Source: Streptomyces scabiei 87.22 (lineage in GTDB: Bacteria; Actinomycetota; Actinomycetes; Streptomycetales; Streptomycetaceae). Taken from it: a DNA stretch of 64,000 nt. Under the pieces are notes generated by a model. That model worked only from the letters and a program-made list of their open reading frames with translations, was not told the DNA's origin and ran no database searches. The position numbers and the translations under genes are program-made. The stretch is taken from NCBI RefSeq assembly GCF_000091305.1, contig NC_013929.1, forward strand, positions 2,914,001 through 2,978,000, read 5' to 3'. Position 1 is the stretch's first letter. Each line of letters begins with the position of its first letter. This document shows, in pieces, positions 7,507-16,614 of the stretch.

Positions 7507-10359
7507 GTGACCGCAGAGACGACCCCCACGCCACCTTTCCGCGATCCGCAGCTGCCGGTCGCGAAGCGCATCGACGATCTGCTCCAGCGGCTCACCCCGG
7601 ACGAGAGGATCGCGTTCCTGCACCAGTTCGCGCCCGCCGTCGACCGCCTCGGGGTGGCCGCGTTCCGTACCGGTCAGGAGGCGCTGCACGGGGTGGCCTG
7701 GATGGGACCGGCGACGGTGTTCCCGCAGGCCGTCGGCCTCGGCGCGACCTGGAACGAGGAGCTCGTGCGCCGGGTCGGCGAGGCCGTGTCCGGCGAGGTC
7801 CGCGCGATGCGGGCCCGCGACGACCGGGTCGGCCTCAACGTCTGGTCCCCCACGGTCAACCTGCTGCGCCACCCGCTGTGGGGCCGCAACGAGGAGGGCT
7901 ACTCCGAGGACCCGCGGCTGACCTCGGCGATCGCGACCGCGTACACCCGCGGCCTGCGCGGCGACCACCCCACGTACTGGCGCACGGCCCCGGTCCTCAA
8001 GCACTGGCTGGCGCACAACAACGAGACCGACCGCTCCACCACCTCCTCCTCGGTCCGCCCCCGGGTCCTGCGCGAGTACGACCTGCGCGCCTTCCGCGAG
8101 ACCGTCGAGGCGGGCGCGGTGGCCGGCGTGATGCCCGCCTACAACCTGGTCAACGGCCGCCCCAACCACGTCTCGCCCCTGCTGGCCGAGCAGTTGCGGA
8201 CCTGGACCGACGAGCCCCTGCTGGTCTGCTCGGACGCGGGCGCGCCGTCGAACCTGGTCGACTCCGAGCACTACTTCGACACCCACGAGGAGGCGACCGC
8301 AGCCTCGCTGCGCGCCGGCGTCGACAGCTTCACCGACCACGGCACCGACGGCTCGACGATCACCGGACGCGTCCGGGACGCCCTGACCCGGTCCCTGCTG
8401 ACCATGGACGACATCGACGAGGCGGTCCGCCGCCAGCTCTCCGTCCGCTTCCGCCTCGGCGAGTTCGACCCCGGCAGCGACCCGTACGCCGGCGTCGAGG
8501 ACTTCGACACTCCCGCCCACCGTGCCCTCGCCCGGGAGGCCGCGGAACAGGCGGTCGTCCTGCTCAGGAACGAGGGCGGTCTGCTGCCGCTGGCCGCCGA
8601 CACCCGCGTCGCCGTCGTCGGTCCGCTCGCCGACGAGTGCAAGCTCGACTGGTACAGCGGCACCCTGCTGCACCGCTCGACCCCACTCGAAGGTCTGTAC
8701 GACCGCTTCGGCGCGGAGCGTGTGACGTTCGCGGAGGGCGTGGACCGCGTACGCCTGCGGGCGCACTCCACCGGCGCGTTCGTGTCCGTCCCCGAGGCCC
8801 CGGAGGCCGCCGACGAGGTGCGCGGCGCGCAGGGGGCGCTCGACCCGGCGCTGCTGGCCGGCCGCACCGACCTCTCGCCTCTCACCACGGACCCGGACGG
8901 CAGCGAACTGGCCCTCGTCGACTGGGGCGAGGGCGTGCTCACCCTCCGCGCGCCGGACGGCCGCTATCTCTCGGTCGCCGACGACGGATTCCTGCGCGCC
9001 TCCGCCGACCAGCCGGGGGGCTGGTTCGTCCAGGAGACGTTCCGCCTGGAGCCCTGCGCACCCCACGGAACGGGCCACCTCCTCAAGCACCTGGGAACAG
9101 GCCGGTACGTGACTGTCGGCACCGACGGAGTGAAGGTTGCCGACGGTGATCCGGAAACCTTCGACGTGGTCGTGACCGAACACGGCGAGGCCGCCGTCGC
9201 GCGGGCGGCCGCCGAGGCCGACGTCGTCCTCGTGGTCGCGGGCAACGACCCGCACATCAACGGCCGCGAGACCGAGGACCGTACGACCCTCGCCCTCCCC
9301 GCCCACCAGGAACGGCTGCTGCGCGCGGCCCGCACGGCCAACCCGAACACGGCCCTGGTCCTGGTCTCGGCCTATCCCTACGCCGTCGACGTCACCGGTC
9401 TGCCCGCCGTCCTGTGGACCGCGCACGGCGGCCAGGCCGCCGGCACCGCCCTGGCCCGGGTCGTCGCCGGTGACGTCTCCCCCGCGGGCCGCCTCCCGCA
9501 GACCTGGTACGCGTCCGACGCCGACCTCCCCGGCCTCCTCGACTACGACGTGATCGGCTCCCGCCAGACGTACCTCTACTTCGAGGGCACCCCGCTGTTC
9601 CCGTTCGGGCACGGCCTGTCCTACGCCGAGTTCGCCTACGGCAACCTGACCGCCCGCGTGGGTGACGCCGATCTGACGGTCTCCTTCACCGTCACCAACA
9701 CGGGCGCGGTGACCGCCGACGAGGTCGCCCAGCTCTACGTCCGTGCCGAGGACCCGTCGGTCCCGCGTCCGCGCCGCGAGCTGGCGGGCCACCGCCGGGT
9801 CACCCTCGCCCCCGGCGCCTCCACGGAGCTGACCTTCCGGCTCCCGCTCTCCGTACTGGAGTTCTGGGACGTGACGCACGGCGCCTGGCACCGGGAGCCG
9901 GGCGCCTACGAACTGCTGGCCGGCGCGTCCAGCGAGGACATCCGCCTGCGCACGACCGTCACCGTCGACGGCGAACCCCTCGCCCCGCGCCCGGTCCTGG
10001 CCCGGGGTCTGGACGCGGCGGACTACGACGAACAGCGCGACACGGAGATCGTCGACCGCACCAGGGTGTCCGGCGACGCGGTGACTCCGGCGGGCGACCG
10101 CCCCGGTGAACTGCTGTACCGCGCCTGCGACTTCGGGGCCGGGGTCACCGAGGTGACGGTCGAGGTGGCGGGTGCGGGGAGCGTCGAGCTGGCTCTCGCC
10201 GACGGCCCGGCCCCGGTCACCCTGACGCTCGACCGGCCCACCGCGGGCCCGTACGCGTACACGACCCTGCGGGCCGCCGTCTCGGCGGCCGGGACGCGTG
10301 ACGTCCGCCTGGTGCTGCGCGGCCCGCTGCGGCTGGCGCACGTCGGCTTCTCCGGTTGA
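7507..10359 (+). CDS. GH3 family glycosidase with inserted beta-trefoil-like domain
   Basis: A 950-residue GH3 enzyme (beta-glucosidase or beta-xylosidase class), apparently cytoplasmic because no signal peptide is visible. The N-terminal barrel has GATWNEELVRRVG and NLLRHPLWGRNEEGYSEDPR, and the nucleophile Asp243 in LVCSDAGAPSN. The second domain holds NGRETEDRTTLALP (Glu588, in the usual acid/base position), and a fibronectin-III-like domain follows near 710-790. Unusually, residues ~410-555 interrupt the second domain with a stretch resembling a fascin/beta-trefoil fold (DGRYLSVADDGFLRASAD, GTGRYVTVGTDGVKV). GTG at 7507 is preceded by AAAGGGA. It would remove glucose or xylose from imported oligosaccharides. 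Confidence 0.92.
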   Translation: MTAETTPTPPFRDPQLPVAKRIDDLLQRLTPDERIAFLHQFAPAVDRLGVAAFRTGQEALHGVAWMGPATVFPQAVGLGATWNEELVRRVGEAVSGEVRAMRARDDRVGLNVWSPTVNLLRHPLWGRNEEGYSEDPRLTSAIATAYTRGLRGDHPTYWRTAPVLKHWLAHNNETDRSTTSSSVRPRVLREYDLRAFRETVEAGAVAGVMPAYNLVNGRPNHVSPLLAEQLRTWTDEPLLVCSDAGAPSNLVDSEHYFDTHEEATAASLRAGVDSFTDHGTDGSTITGRVRDALTRSLLTMDDIDEAVRRQLSVRFRLGEFDPGSDPYAGVEDFDTPAHRALAREAAEQAVVLLRNEGGLLPLAADTRVAVVGPLADECKLDWYSGTLLHRSTPLEGLYDRFGAERVTFAEGVDRVRLRAHSTGAFVSVPEAPEAADEVRGAQGALDPALLAGRTDLSPLTTDPDGSELALVDWGEGVLTLRAPDGRYLSVADDGFLRASADQPGGWFVQETFRLEPCAPHGTGHLLKHLGTGRYVTVGTDGVKVADGDPETFDVVVTEHGEAAVARAAAEADVVLVVAGNDPHINGRETEDRTTLALPAHQERLLRAARTANPNTALVLVSAYPYAVDVTGLPAVLWTAHGGQAAGTALARVVAGDVSPAGRLPQTWYASDADLPGLLDYDVIGSRQTYLYFEGTPLFPFGHGLSYAEFAYGNLTARVGDADLTVSFTVTNTGAVTADEVAQLYVRAEDPSVPRPRRELAGHRRVTLAPGASTELTFRLPLSVLEFWDVTHGAWHREPGAYELLAGASSEDIRLRTTVTVDGEPLAPRPVLARGLDAADYDEQRDTEIVDRTRVSGDAVTPAGDRPGELLYRACDFGAGVTEVTVEVAGAGSVELALADGPAPVTLTLDRPTAGPYAYTTLRAAVSAAGTRDVRLVLRGPLRLAHVGFSG

Positions 10360-10384
10360 GGGTCCGGAGCGAGCCGGCACAGAG

Positions 10385-10424
10385 AAGGGGCCCGGCACCG
10401 GAAGGCATCGGCGCCGGGCCCCTT
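10385..10424. terminator. Bidirectional terminator-type hairpin
   Basis: Perfect 12-bp stem AAGGGGCCCGGC / GCCGGGCCCCTT around a 16-base loop. It lies 25 bases after the GH3 stop and before the converging aldehyde dehydrogenase stop, so it can serve both genes. Confidence 0.8.
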
Positions 10425-10517
10425 CGTCCCGGGATCCGACCCGAGACTACATGAAAATGATTGTCACAAGCTAGAGGTGGCCGGGAACTGCGGGCGATCC
10501 GCCGGTTCGGGCGACGC

Positions 10518-11969
10518 TCAGAGCTGGAGCCCCGTCAGCACCATCACCCGCTCGTAGGTGTAGTCGTCCATGGCGAAGCGGACACCCTCCCGGCCGACGC
10601 CGGACTGCTTCACCCCGCCGTACGGCATCTGGTCGGCGCGGTAGGACGGCACGTCACCGATGACCACGCCGCCCACCTCCAGCGTGCGGTGGGCCCGGAA
10701 GGCGGTCTGCAGGTCGTGCGTGAAGACACCCGCCTGCAGGCCGTACTTGGAGTCGTTGACGGCGGCGAAGGCCGCGGCCTCCCCCTCCACCTTGCGCACG
10801 GTGAGGACGGGCCCGAAGACCTCCTCGCAGGAGACGCTCACGTCGGCGGGCACGTCGGCGAGGACGGTCGGCGCGTACGAGGCGCCGTCGCGCTTGCCAC
10901 CGGTGAGCAGCGTGGCGCCGGCGTCGACCGCCTCCTGGACCCATGCCTCGACCCGCTTGGCGGCGTCCTCGCTGACCAGCGGGCCCACGTCGGTGGCGCC
11001 GTCGGACGGGTCGCCGGTGACCTGCGCCTCGACCGCGGCGACGATCCGCGGCAGCAGCCGGTCGTACACGGAGGCGTCCGCGATCACCCGCTGCACGGAG
11101 ATGCAGGACTGGCCGCCCTGGTAGTTCGAGAAGGTCGCGATGCGGCCGGCGGCCCAGTCGAGGTCCTCGTCGCTCGCGTAGTCGGCGAGCACGACCGCCG
11201 CGCCGTTGCCGCCCAGCTCCAGGGTGCAGTGCTTGCGCGGCGCCGAGTCCATGATCGCGTAGCCGACCTTCTCGGACCCGGTGAAGGAGATCACGGGCAG
11301 TCGCTCGTCCTGGACGAGGGCCGGCATCCGGTCGTTCGCGACCGGCAGGATGCTCCAGGACCCAGCGGGGAGCGCGGTCGCCGCGTCCGCGAGCAGGTCA
11401 CCGATGATCAGCCCGGACAGGGGGGTGGCCGGCGCCGGCTTCAGGATGATCGGCACACCCGCCGCGATCGCCGGGGCGATCTTGTGGGCGCAGAGGTTGA
11501 GCGGGAAGTTGAAGGGCGCGATCCCGAGGACGACGCCCTTGGGGAAGCGGCGCGTGAGGGCGAGCCGGCCCTGTCCGCCCAGGTCGGTGTCGAGCCGCTG
11601 CGCCTCACCGCCGTTGAACCGCCGGGCCTCCTCGGCGGCGAACCGGAACACCGAGACCGCCCGGCCGACCTCGCCGCGCGCCCACTTGATCGGCTTGCCG
11701 TTCTCGGCGGAGATCAGCTGCGCGATCTCCTCCGTCCGCTCGACGAGGCTCTTGCTGACGTGGTCGAGCACGGCCGCCCGCACGTGCGCGGGCGTCGCCG
11801 CGAACTCGTCCCGTACGGCGTACGCGGCGGCCACGGCCTCTTCGACCTGCTCGTCCGTCGGCACGCTCACCGTGCCGACCAGACGGCCGTCCCAGGGCGA
11901 CGTCACATCGAACGTGGTCGCACCGGTGGCCCGACGGCCGGCGAGCCAGAAGTCGTGAGTGGCGGTCAT
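10518..11969 (-). CDS. NAD(P)-dependent aldehyde dehydrogenase
   Basis: A 483-residue aldehyde dehydrogenase. Visible family features are the cofactor-site PFNFPLNLCAHK and FTGSEKVG, the general base Glu251 in LELGGN, and the catalytic Cys289 in NYQGGQSCIS. The SCIS context groups it with the lactaldehyde / phosphonoacetaldehyde / broad-range branch rather than with the C-TAATR-type aminoaldehyde enzymes found elsewhere in this window. Its substrate is not fixed by sequence. It converges on the GH3 gene. The PucR-type regulator gene lies upstream on the same strand but is separated by 389 bases holding an inverted-repeat element, so it is probably transcribed separately. A role in aldehyde disposal from amine catabolism is an inference from location. 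Confidence 0.9.
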   Translation of the reverse strand: MTATHDFWLAGRRATGATTFDVTSPWDGRLVGTVSVPTDEQVEEAVAAAYAVRDEFAATPAHVRAAVLDHVSKSLVERTEEIAQLISAENGKPIKWARGEVGRAVSVFRFAAEEARRFNGGEAQRLDTDLGGQGRLALTRRFPKGVVLGIAPFNFPLNLCAHKIAPAIAAGVPIILKPAPATPLSGLIIGDLLADAATALPAGSWSILPVANDRMPALVQDERLPVISFTGSEKVGYAIMDSAPRKHCTLELGGNGAAVVLADYASDEDLDWAAGRIATFSNYQGGQSCISVQRVIADASVYDRLLPRIVAAVEAQVTGDPSDGATDVGPLVSEDAAKRVEAWVQEAVDAGATLLTGGKRDGASYAPTVLADVPADVSVSCEEVFGPVLTVRKVEGEAAAFAAVNDSKYGLQAGVFTHDLQTAFRAHRTLEVGGVVIGDVPSYRADQMPYGGVKQSGVGREGVRFAMDDYTYERVMVLTGLQL

Positions 11970-12358
11970 AGTCGATCCCGGCCCTTCGGTGGGTACACAT
12001 GTCGTCTTCCGGCAACCACGGTAGGCCCGCGAGGGCGGAGGCCGGCTTGTCCGGGACGTATGAGTACGGTCGGGGGGTGTGCCGGATTGGCGGGGTGGTC
12101 GGGTGCGCGTCCGGTGGGGCTTCTCGCGCAGTTCCCCGCGCCCCTGAAAAGCAGGGGCTGCGCCCACTGCTTTTCGGGCCCGCAGCGCCGGTGGCTTTCA
12201 GGCCCGCACGGGCTCGGCTTTCAGGCCCTCAGGGCCTGATGCTTTCAGGGGCGCGGGGAACTGCGCGACCAGCCCCCACCGGGCGGACGCCTGGGGTCGA
12301 AGGGGTGCAGCCCCTGGAGGATGGGACGGGTAGGGGCGGCGGGGGCGAAAAAGACCCC
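11970..12358. other. Non-coding stretch between PucR and aldehyde dehydrogenase genes
   Basis: 389 bases without a supportable gene. The left end holds the aldehyde dehydrogenase upstream region. The middle is taken up by the inverted-repeat element at 12124-12268. The right end is a G-rich tail after the PucR stop. No clear promoter was recognised. Confidence 0.6.
12124..12268. repeat. Intergenic inverted-repeat element, copy 2
   Basis: A 145-bp element with exactly the same 22-bp inverted ends as the one at 3258-3354 (arms 12124-12145 and 12247-12268). The interior differs: it carries several related modules around GGCTTTCAGGCCC, as if internal hairpins had been duplicated. It lies downstream of the PucR-type regulator gene and may also terminate it. 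Confidence 0.85.
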
Positions 12359-13993
12359 CTACTCCCCCGCGGCAGCCGTCGCCTTCAACGCCAGCCACAA
12401 CTCCATCCGCACATCGGGATCGTCCAGCGACCGCCCCACGATCTCCTCCACCCGCCGCATCCGGTACCGCAACGTATGCCGATGCACCCCCAGATCGGCG
12501 GCGGCCGCATCCCACTGCCCGTGCCGGGACAGCCACGCCCGCAACGAGGCCACGAGGTCACCGCGCCCGGTCGCGTCGTGCTCCCGCAGCGGCCGGAGCA
12601 GACTGTCCGCGAACGCCCGCACCGCGTCGTCACCGAGCAGCGGCAGCACGGACCCCGCGGCCAGCTCCTCGTGCTCGACGAGACACCGCCCACGCCGCCG
12701 GGCCACGGACAGCGCCTGCTCGGCCTGCTTGTACGCGGCGGCGGCCGCGATCGGCCCGGCGGGCGCGGACAGCCCGACGACGAGCTCCTCCTCCTCGACG
12801 GAGGCGGGGACACCCGCGGGGCCGGAGCCGCCGGCCCCGGCCCCCGGGTCCCGCCCCTCCGCCCGAGCCGTCTCCAACGCCCCCGCGAACACCCCGCACG
12901 CGGCGACCGCAGCACCCCCGTCCACGGCGAGCACCACCAGCCGTTCCCCGTCCGGCACGACGAGCACGGCCTCCCCGGCCCGCGCGGCGGCGGCCTCGAC
13001 CACCTCCACGAGCTGCCCGAGCAGATCACCGCCCGGGCCGACGGCGCCCGCCGGCCCCGAGGCGGACTCCGCGAGGATCAGCCGGAAGGGGGCGTCCAGC
13101 AGCCCTCCGTACAGATCCCCGGCGACGGCGCGCGCGTGGTCGCACTCCCCGGCCAGCAGCATCCGCAGCACCGCCGCGCCGATCCGCTGCTCGGCGGCGT
13201 GCAGCGAGCGCGAGCGTTCCGTGGTGAGCGTCAGCAGGGCGATCGCGGAGTGGACGGCGTACCGCTCGGCCGTGCCGAGGGCCGCCGCCGTGCCGACGGC
13301 GAGGGCGGCACGGGCCCGGCGCCCGGTGCCGAGGGAGTGCAGTTCGACGCGGTCCTCGCCGCCGACGACCGCGCTGGCAGGCGCGGGCCGGTCGCGCAGC
13401 CGTTCGACGTCGACGGTGATCCGGCCGGCCCGCCGCTCCGCCCACTCGGGCGCCACCGCGACGACCGCGCCGGAGGCGTCGTACAGGGCGGCCCACCCGT
13501 CGACCTGCCCGGCGAGCGCGCCGAGCAGCCCCTCGGGACCGTCGGTCAGCGCCTGCCGGGTGAGTTCCCGCTGGGCGGCGAACCCCGCCGTCACCGCCCG
13601 GTACTGCTCGGCGGCGATGGCGGCCGACACCGCCTTGCTGATGGCGAGGAAGGGCGTGCGCCGGGGCACCTCCAGCAGGGGCAGGCCCTCCCCCCGGGCC
13701 GCGGCGACGAGGGCCTCGGGGACGTCCTCGTAGTGCACCCCGACGGCGAAGCCGAGCCCGACGACCCCGGCGCCCACCAGGCGCCGGACGTAGCGCCGCA
13801 TCGCCTCCGGATCCTCCGCGTCCAGTTTCAGGGCGGTGATCAGCAGCAGCTCCCCGCCCTCCATGTACGGCACGGGATCGGCCAGCTCGCTGGCGTGCGC
13901 CCAGCGCACCGGCACGTCCAGGCGGTCCTCGCCCGCCCGCACGGTCAGCTTGAGCGTGGAGTGGTGGACGAGCGAGGCGAGCGTGGGGGGCAT
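12359..13993 (-). CDS. PucR-family transcriptional regulator
   Basis: A 544-residue regulator of the PucR/CdaR class. An N-terminal PucR domain (MPPTLASLVHHSTLKL... through about residue 125, with VRWAHASELADPVPYMEGGE) is followed by a GGDEF-like central region and a C-terminal helix-turn-helix (DLGVHRHTLRYRMRRVEEI, about residues 505-523). PucR proteins typically activate catabolic genes for purines, amines or amino acids. Here it is flanked by an aldehyde dehydrogenase and, beyond one gene, GABA transaminase, so polyamine/GABA control is plausible but not shown. ATG at 13993 has GAAGGT eight bases upstream. Confidence 0.92.
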   Translation of the reverse strand: MPPTLASLVHHSTLKLTVRAGEDRLDVPVRWAHASELADPVPYMEGGELLLITALKLDAEDPEAMRRYVRRLVGAGVVGLGFAVGVHYEDVPEALVAAARGEGLPLLEVPRRTPFLAISKAVSAAIAAEQYRAVTAGFAAQRELTRQALTDGPEGLLGALAGQVDGWAALYDASGAVVAVAPEWAERRAGRITVDVERLRDRPAPASAVVGGEDRVELHSLGTGRRARAALAVGTAAALGTAERYAVHSAIALLTLTTERSRSLHAAEQRIGAAVLRMLLAGECDHARAVAGDLYGGLLDAPFRLILAESASGPAGAVGPGGDLLGQLVEVVEAAAARAGEAVLVVPDGERLVVLAVDGGAAVAACGVFAGALETARAEGRDPGAGAGGSGPAGVPASVEEEELVVGLSAPAGPIAAAAAYKQAEQALSVARRRGRCLVEHEELAAGSVLPLLGDDAVRAFADSLLRPLREHDATGRGDLVASLRAWLSRHGQWDAAAADLGVHRHTLRYRMRRVEEIVGRSLDDPDVRMELWLALKATAAAGE

Positions 13994-14220
13994 GAGACCT
14001 TCAGGTCGACGTGGGCTTCGCGGGCACCGGGGGGGGAACTGTCGGGTGGCCTTTTGGCCGCCGCGTATGAACGACCTGTCCCGATTCTGCCTCACCGTAC
14101 GGTCACAGGTCCCCCACACCGCCCCTCGAATGGCTCGAACCGAGCGGCCCCGGGCCCCGCCGCTCAGCCACTCGACCGGCAGCCGCTCGGCCGCCTCAGC
14201 CGCTCGGACCTCTTCGCCGC

Positions 14221-16341
14221 TCAGCCTCGAAGATCCACCAGCAGCGGGGGCGCGTGCTCGCCCCGCACGGTCGTCAGCGACAGCACCGCGTGCCCCGGCG
14301 GTACGCCGTGCGCGAGCTCGGAGGCGGACCAGCGCTCCCGTTCGACCTGGCGCACGGTCACGGCCCGTGCGGTGGGCGCGTGGCCGGTGATCATCCGGCG
14401 CAGCGCGTGCCAGGCCTTTCCGGCCGGGGAGTCGGCGATGATCTGCCGGTCGGTGACGTCCCGCGCCTCGGTCCACTCCTTGCCCCAGACCTCGGCGAAG
14501 TCCTGCCCGTCCCACGGGGTGAGTCCGGACAGCGCCATCCGGCAGCCGGTGGCTCCGAGCAGCGGCCCGCGCAGCGGCCGGGGCACGTCGTCGAGGGTGC
14601 GCAGGGTGAGGACGGCGCCCGCGTTGGTCGAGCGCAGCCGCTGGATGCCGCGGACGGCCTCCGGGGTGACGACCCCGGTCGCGTCGTCCAGCACGAGGCA
14701 GGCGAACAGCGACCGGTCCTCCCGTACGGCGACGCTCGCCGTGAACTGTGCGAGCACCAGCCGTGCCAGGATGCGCGAGGCGTCGGCGTGGCCGCGTTCG
14801 GGGAGGTCGATACGGACCCGCACCGGGTGGTCGAGGGCGCGCAGGGAGAAGGGCCGGGACTGCCCGGAGGTGTCGAAGAACGCGGCGAAGGCGGGCCGGT
14901 CGAGGAGGGCGACCCGGTCGGCCAGGACCCCTCCGACGTCGCCGGGGTGCCCGAGCTGGCGCTCCCGCGCGTCCAGCTCCCGCAGCAGGGACTCCTGCCC
15001 GGCGTTCTGGAGGGCCCGGCGCAGCTCGCCCAGCGGACCGGGCGAACCGTCCAGCAGCTGGCGCAGCTCCGGCACCGACGGGAAACGCCCGTGCACCGCC
15101 CGGTACGGGCCGAGCAGCTGGGCGAGGACGGTGGTGGAGCGCCGGCTGTCGCCGCCGGGGTGCGGGTCGGCCAGGTCGCCGACGAGCGCCTCCGCGAGGA
15201 CGGCGGCGGCCTCGTCGGGGTCCGTGGTCCCGCCGTAGAGGTCGAGGTCGTAGACGGATTCGGGGTTCCCGATGCGTACGACGACGTCGTAGGCGTCGGC
15301 GGGTCCGAGTCCGGCCCCGGCCGCCCCCACGACCACCACCGCGGCCCGTCCGGCGAGCGCGTGCAGGCACAGCGACTCGGCGACGGGCCAGACCACGCTG
15401 CCGGTCTTGCCCGATCCGGCGGGTCCGACGGCCAGCAGGGAGGTGCCGAGCAGATCGGGGCCGAGGGCGACGCCCGCGCCCCGGTAGGCGTAGGGGTTGC
15501 GCGGGTCGTCGACGGTGCCGCCCAGGCGGACCTGGCCGGTGACCAGGTCGTGCCGGGCGAGCCGGGCGGGCAGGTCCCGCTCCCCGGAGGGGTGCAGGCA
15601 CGCCGCCGCGCCGTCCTTCAGCACCGCGCCGGTGAAGGTGGCCAGACTGTGCCGTCCGCTGCGCACGCCCTGCCACGCCCGCATGATCCGCGCATGGTCC
15701 ACGTCCCGCATGAGCCCGGCCGCGGCCTCCGTCGCGAGCCGCTCGGCGGCCTCCCCGGCCCCGGCCTCGCGGAGCGGGTTCCATCGGGCGGGGTCGTCCT
15801 GGGGCGGCGGGACCACCTGGCGTGCCTGGGGCTGGCGCAGGCGCGGGGCGCCGTACCGGCGCCAGACCTCGCCCCAGCGGCCGAGCCGCCCGACGCCGAC
15901 CAGGATCGCGAGGGCGACGACCGTGTACCAGACGTAGCTGATGACCACGGCGGAGTAGGAGTGGGCCGGCGCCCAGGAGTCCGGGATCATCGCGAAGAGC
16001 GGCACCAGCCACCAGCCGCCGAGATAGCCGTTCCAGAGCAGGGACCAGATCAGCCAGCCGACGAGGAAGGCGATGAGCGCGCCGCCGAGCAGCTGCCGGG
16101 CGGGGACGGTCTCCGGCTCCTCATCGGGCCGGGACTCGTGCCCGAACCGCCACATCCCCGGTGCCGCGTCCGGCCGCGGCGCCCGCAGCCACGCGAGAAA
16201 CGAAGACCCGTCCGGCATCGGCGGAACCCCTGGTGCGTGCCCGGGGCGCGGGGGCGTCAAGGGCCCCTCGGGTGGCCCCGCCGGGCGCGGCACAGGATTC
16301 GCCTGGGTGCCCCGCACGTCGCGCGTCCCGTCGCTGTCCAT
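14221..16341 (-). CDS. Membrane-bound VirD4/FtsK-like P-loop ATPase
   Basis: A 706-residue protein resembling the ATP/GTP-binding membrane proteins found singly in Streptomyces chromosomes. A Pro-rich N-terminus (1-80) precedes about three membrane segments (roughly 85-150). Then comes an ATPase domain with Walker A GPAGSGKT (306-313) and a probable Walker B FACLVLDDATG about 240 residues later. The layout (membrane anchor, then RecA-like motor with an all-alpha insert) is that of type IV coupling proteins and FtsK/TraD translocases. No relaxase or type IV secretion gene is nearby, so its cargo is unknown. ATG at 16341 has CAGGGGGC at good spacing; an in-frame ATG at 16377 lacks a ribosome site. 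It is divergent from gabT. Confidence 0.8.
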   Translation of the reverse strand: MDSDGTRDVRGTQANPVPRPAGPPEGPLTPPRPGHAPGVPPMPDGSSFLAWLRAPRPDAAPGMWRFGHESRPDEEPETVPARQLLGGALIAFLVGWLIWSLLWNGYLGGWWLVPLFAMIPDSWAPAHSYSAVVISYVWYTVVALAILVGVGRLGRWGEVWRRYGAPRLRQPQARQVVPPPQDDPARWNPLREAGAGEAAERLATEAAAGLMRDVDHARIMRAWQGVRSGRHSLATFTGAVLKDGAAACLHPSGERDLPARLARHDLVTGQVRLGGTVDDPRNPYAYRGAGVALGPDLLGTSLLAVGPAGSGKTGSVVWPVAESLCLHALAGRAAVVVVGAAGAGLGPADAYDVVVRIGNPESVYDLDLYGGTTDPDEAAAVLAEALVGDLADPHPGGDSRRSTTVLAQLLGPYRAVHGRFPSVPELRQLLDGSPGPLGELRRALQNAGQESLLRELDARERQLGHPGDVGGVLADRVALLDRPAFAAFFDTSGQSRPFSLRALDHPVRVRIDLPERGHADASRILARLVLAQFTASVAVREDRSLFACLVLDDATGVVTPEAVRGIQRLRSTNAGAVLTLRTLDDVPRPLRGPLLGATGCRMALSGLTPWDGQDFAEVWGKEWTEARDVTDRQIIADSPAGKAWHALRRMITGHAPTARAVTVRQVERERWSASELAHGVPPGHAVLSLTTVRGEHAPPLLVDLRG

Positions 16342-16614
16342 CGCGCTTGCCCCCTGACCAGCCGTTCCGTCCACCATCAGCGAGCCAATCTAACGCCCTC
16401 GCAAGGGGAGTTCACCGCTTACGCGGCCGGGCGGGCCGTGAAGCGGTCCGTCCGTGCCCCTCGATCGAGGATTCGGCTCCGGCGACGCGCCATGTCCATC
16501 AAGGACAAGCGGTGCCGTCAACAACGCCCACATGGAGCATGCCCAGTGTTCCTTCCCGGTCCTAGCCTGCGAGTAAAAGAAGACAAGCGTCCGCAAGAGC
16601 CCCAGGAGCCCCAC

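Noticed and set aside
7132..10398. Very long open frame on the minus strand across the GH3 gene
   Set aside because: Antisense shadow of a gene with complete GH3 motifs and a good ribosome site; no recognisable domain of its own.
3258..12268. The two inverted-repeat elements as ends of one composite mobile element carrying the xyloglucan locus
   Set aside because: No transposase and no target-site duplications seen; the elements look like short self-contained palindromes rather than transposon ends.
12359..16012. A single long minus-strand frame joining the PucR gene with upstream DNA
   Set aside because: The upstream half is a shadow of the ATPase in another frame; the PucR domain begins at 13993 with its own ribosome site, so no fusion.
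16440..16614. Small peptide-coding region upstream of gabT
   Set aside because: An in-frame extension exists but has no ribosome site, and GabT homology starts at the ATG at 16615.
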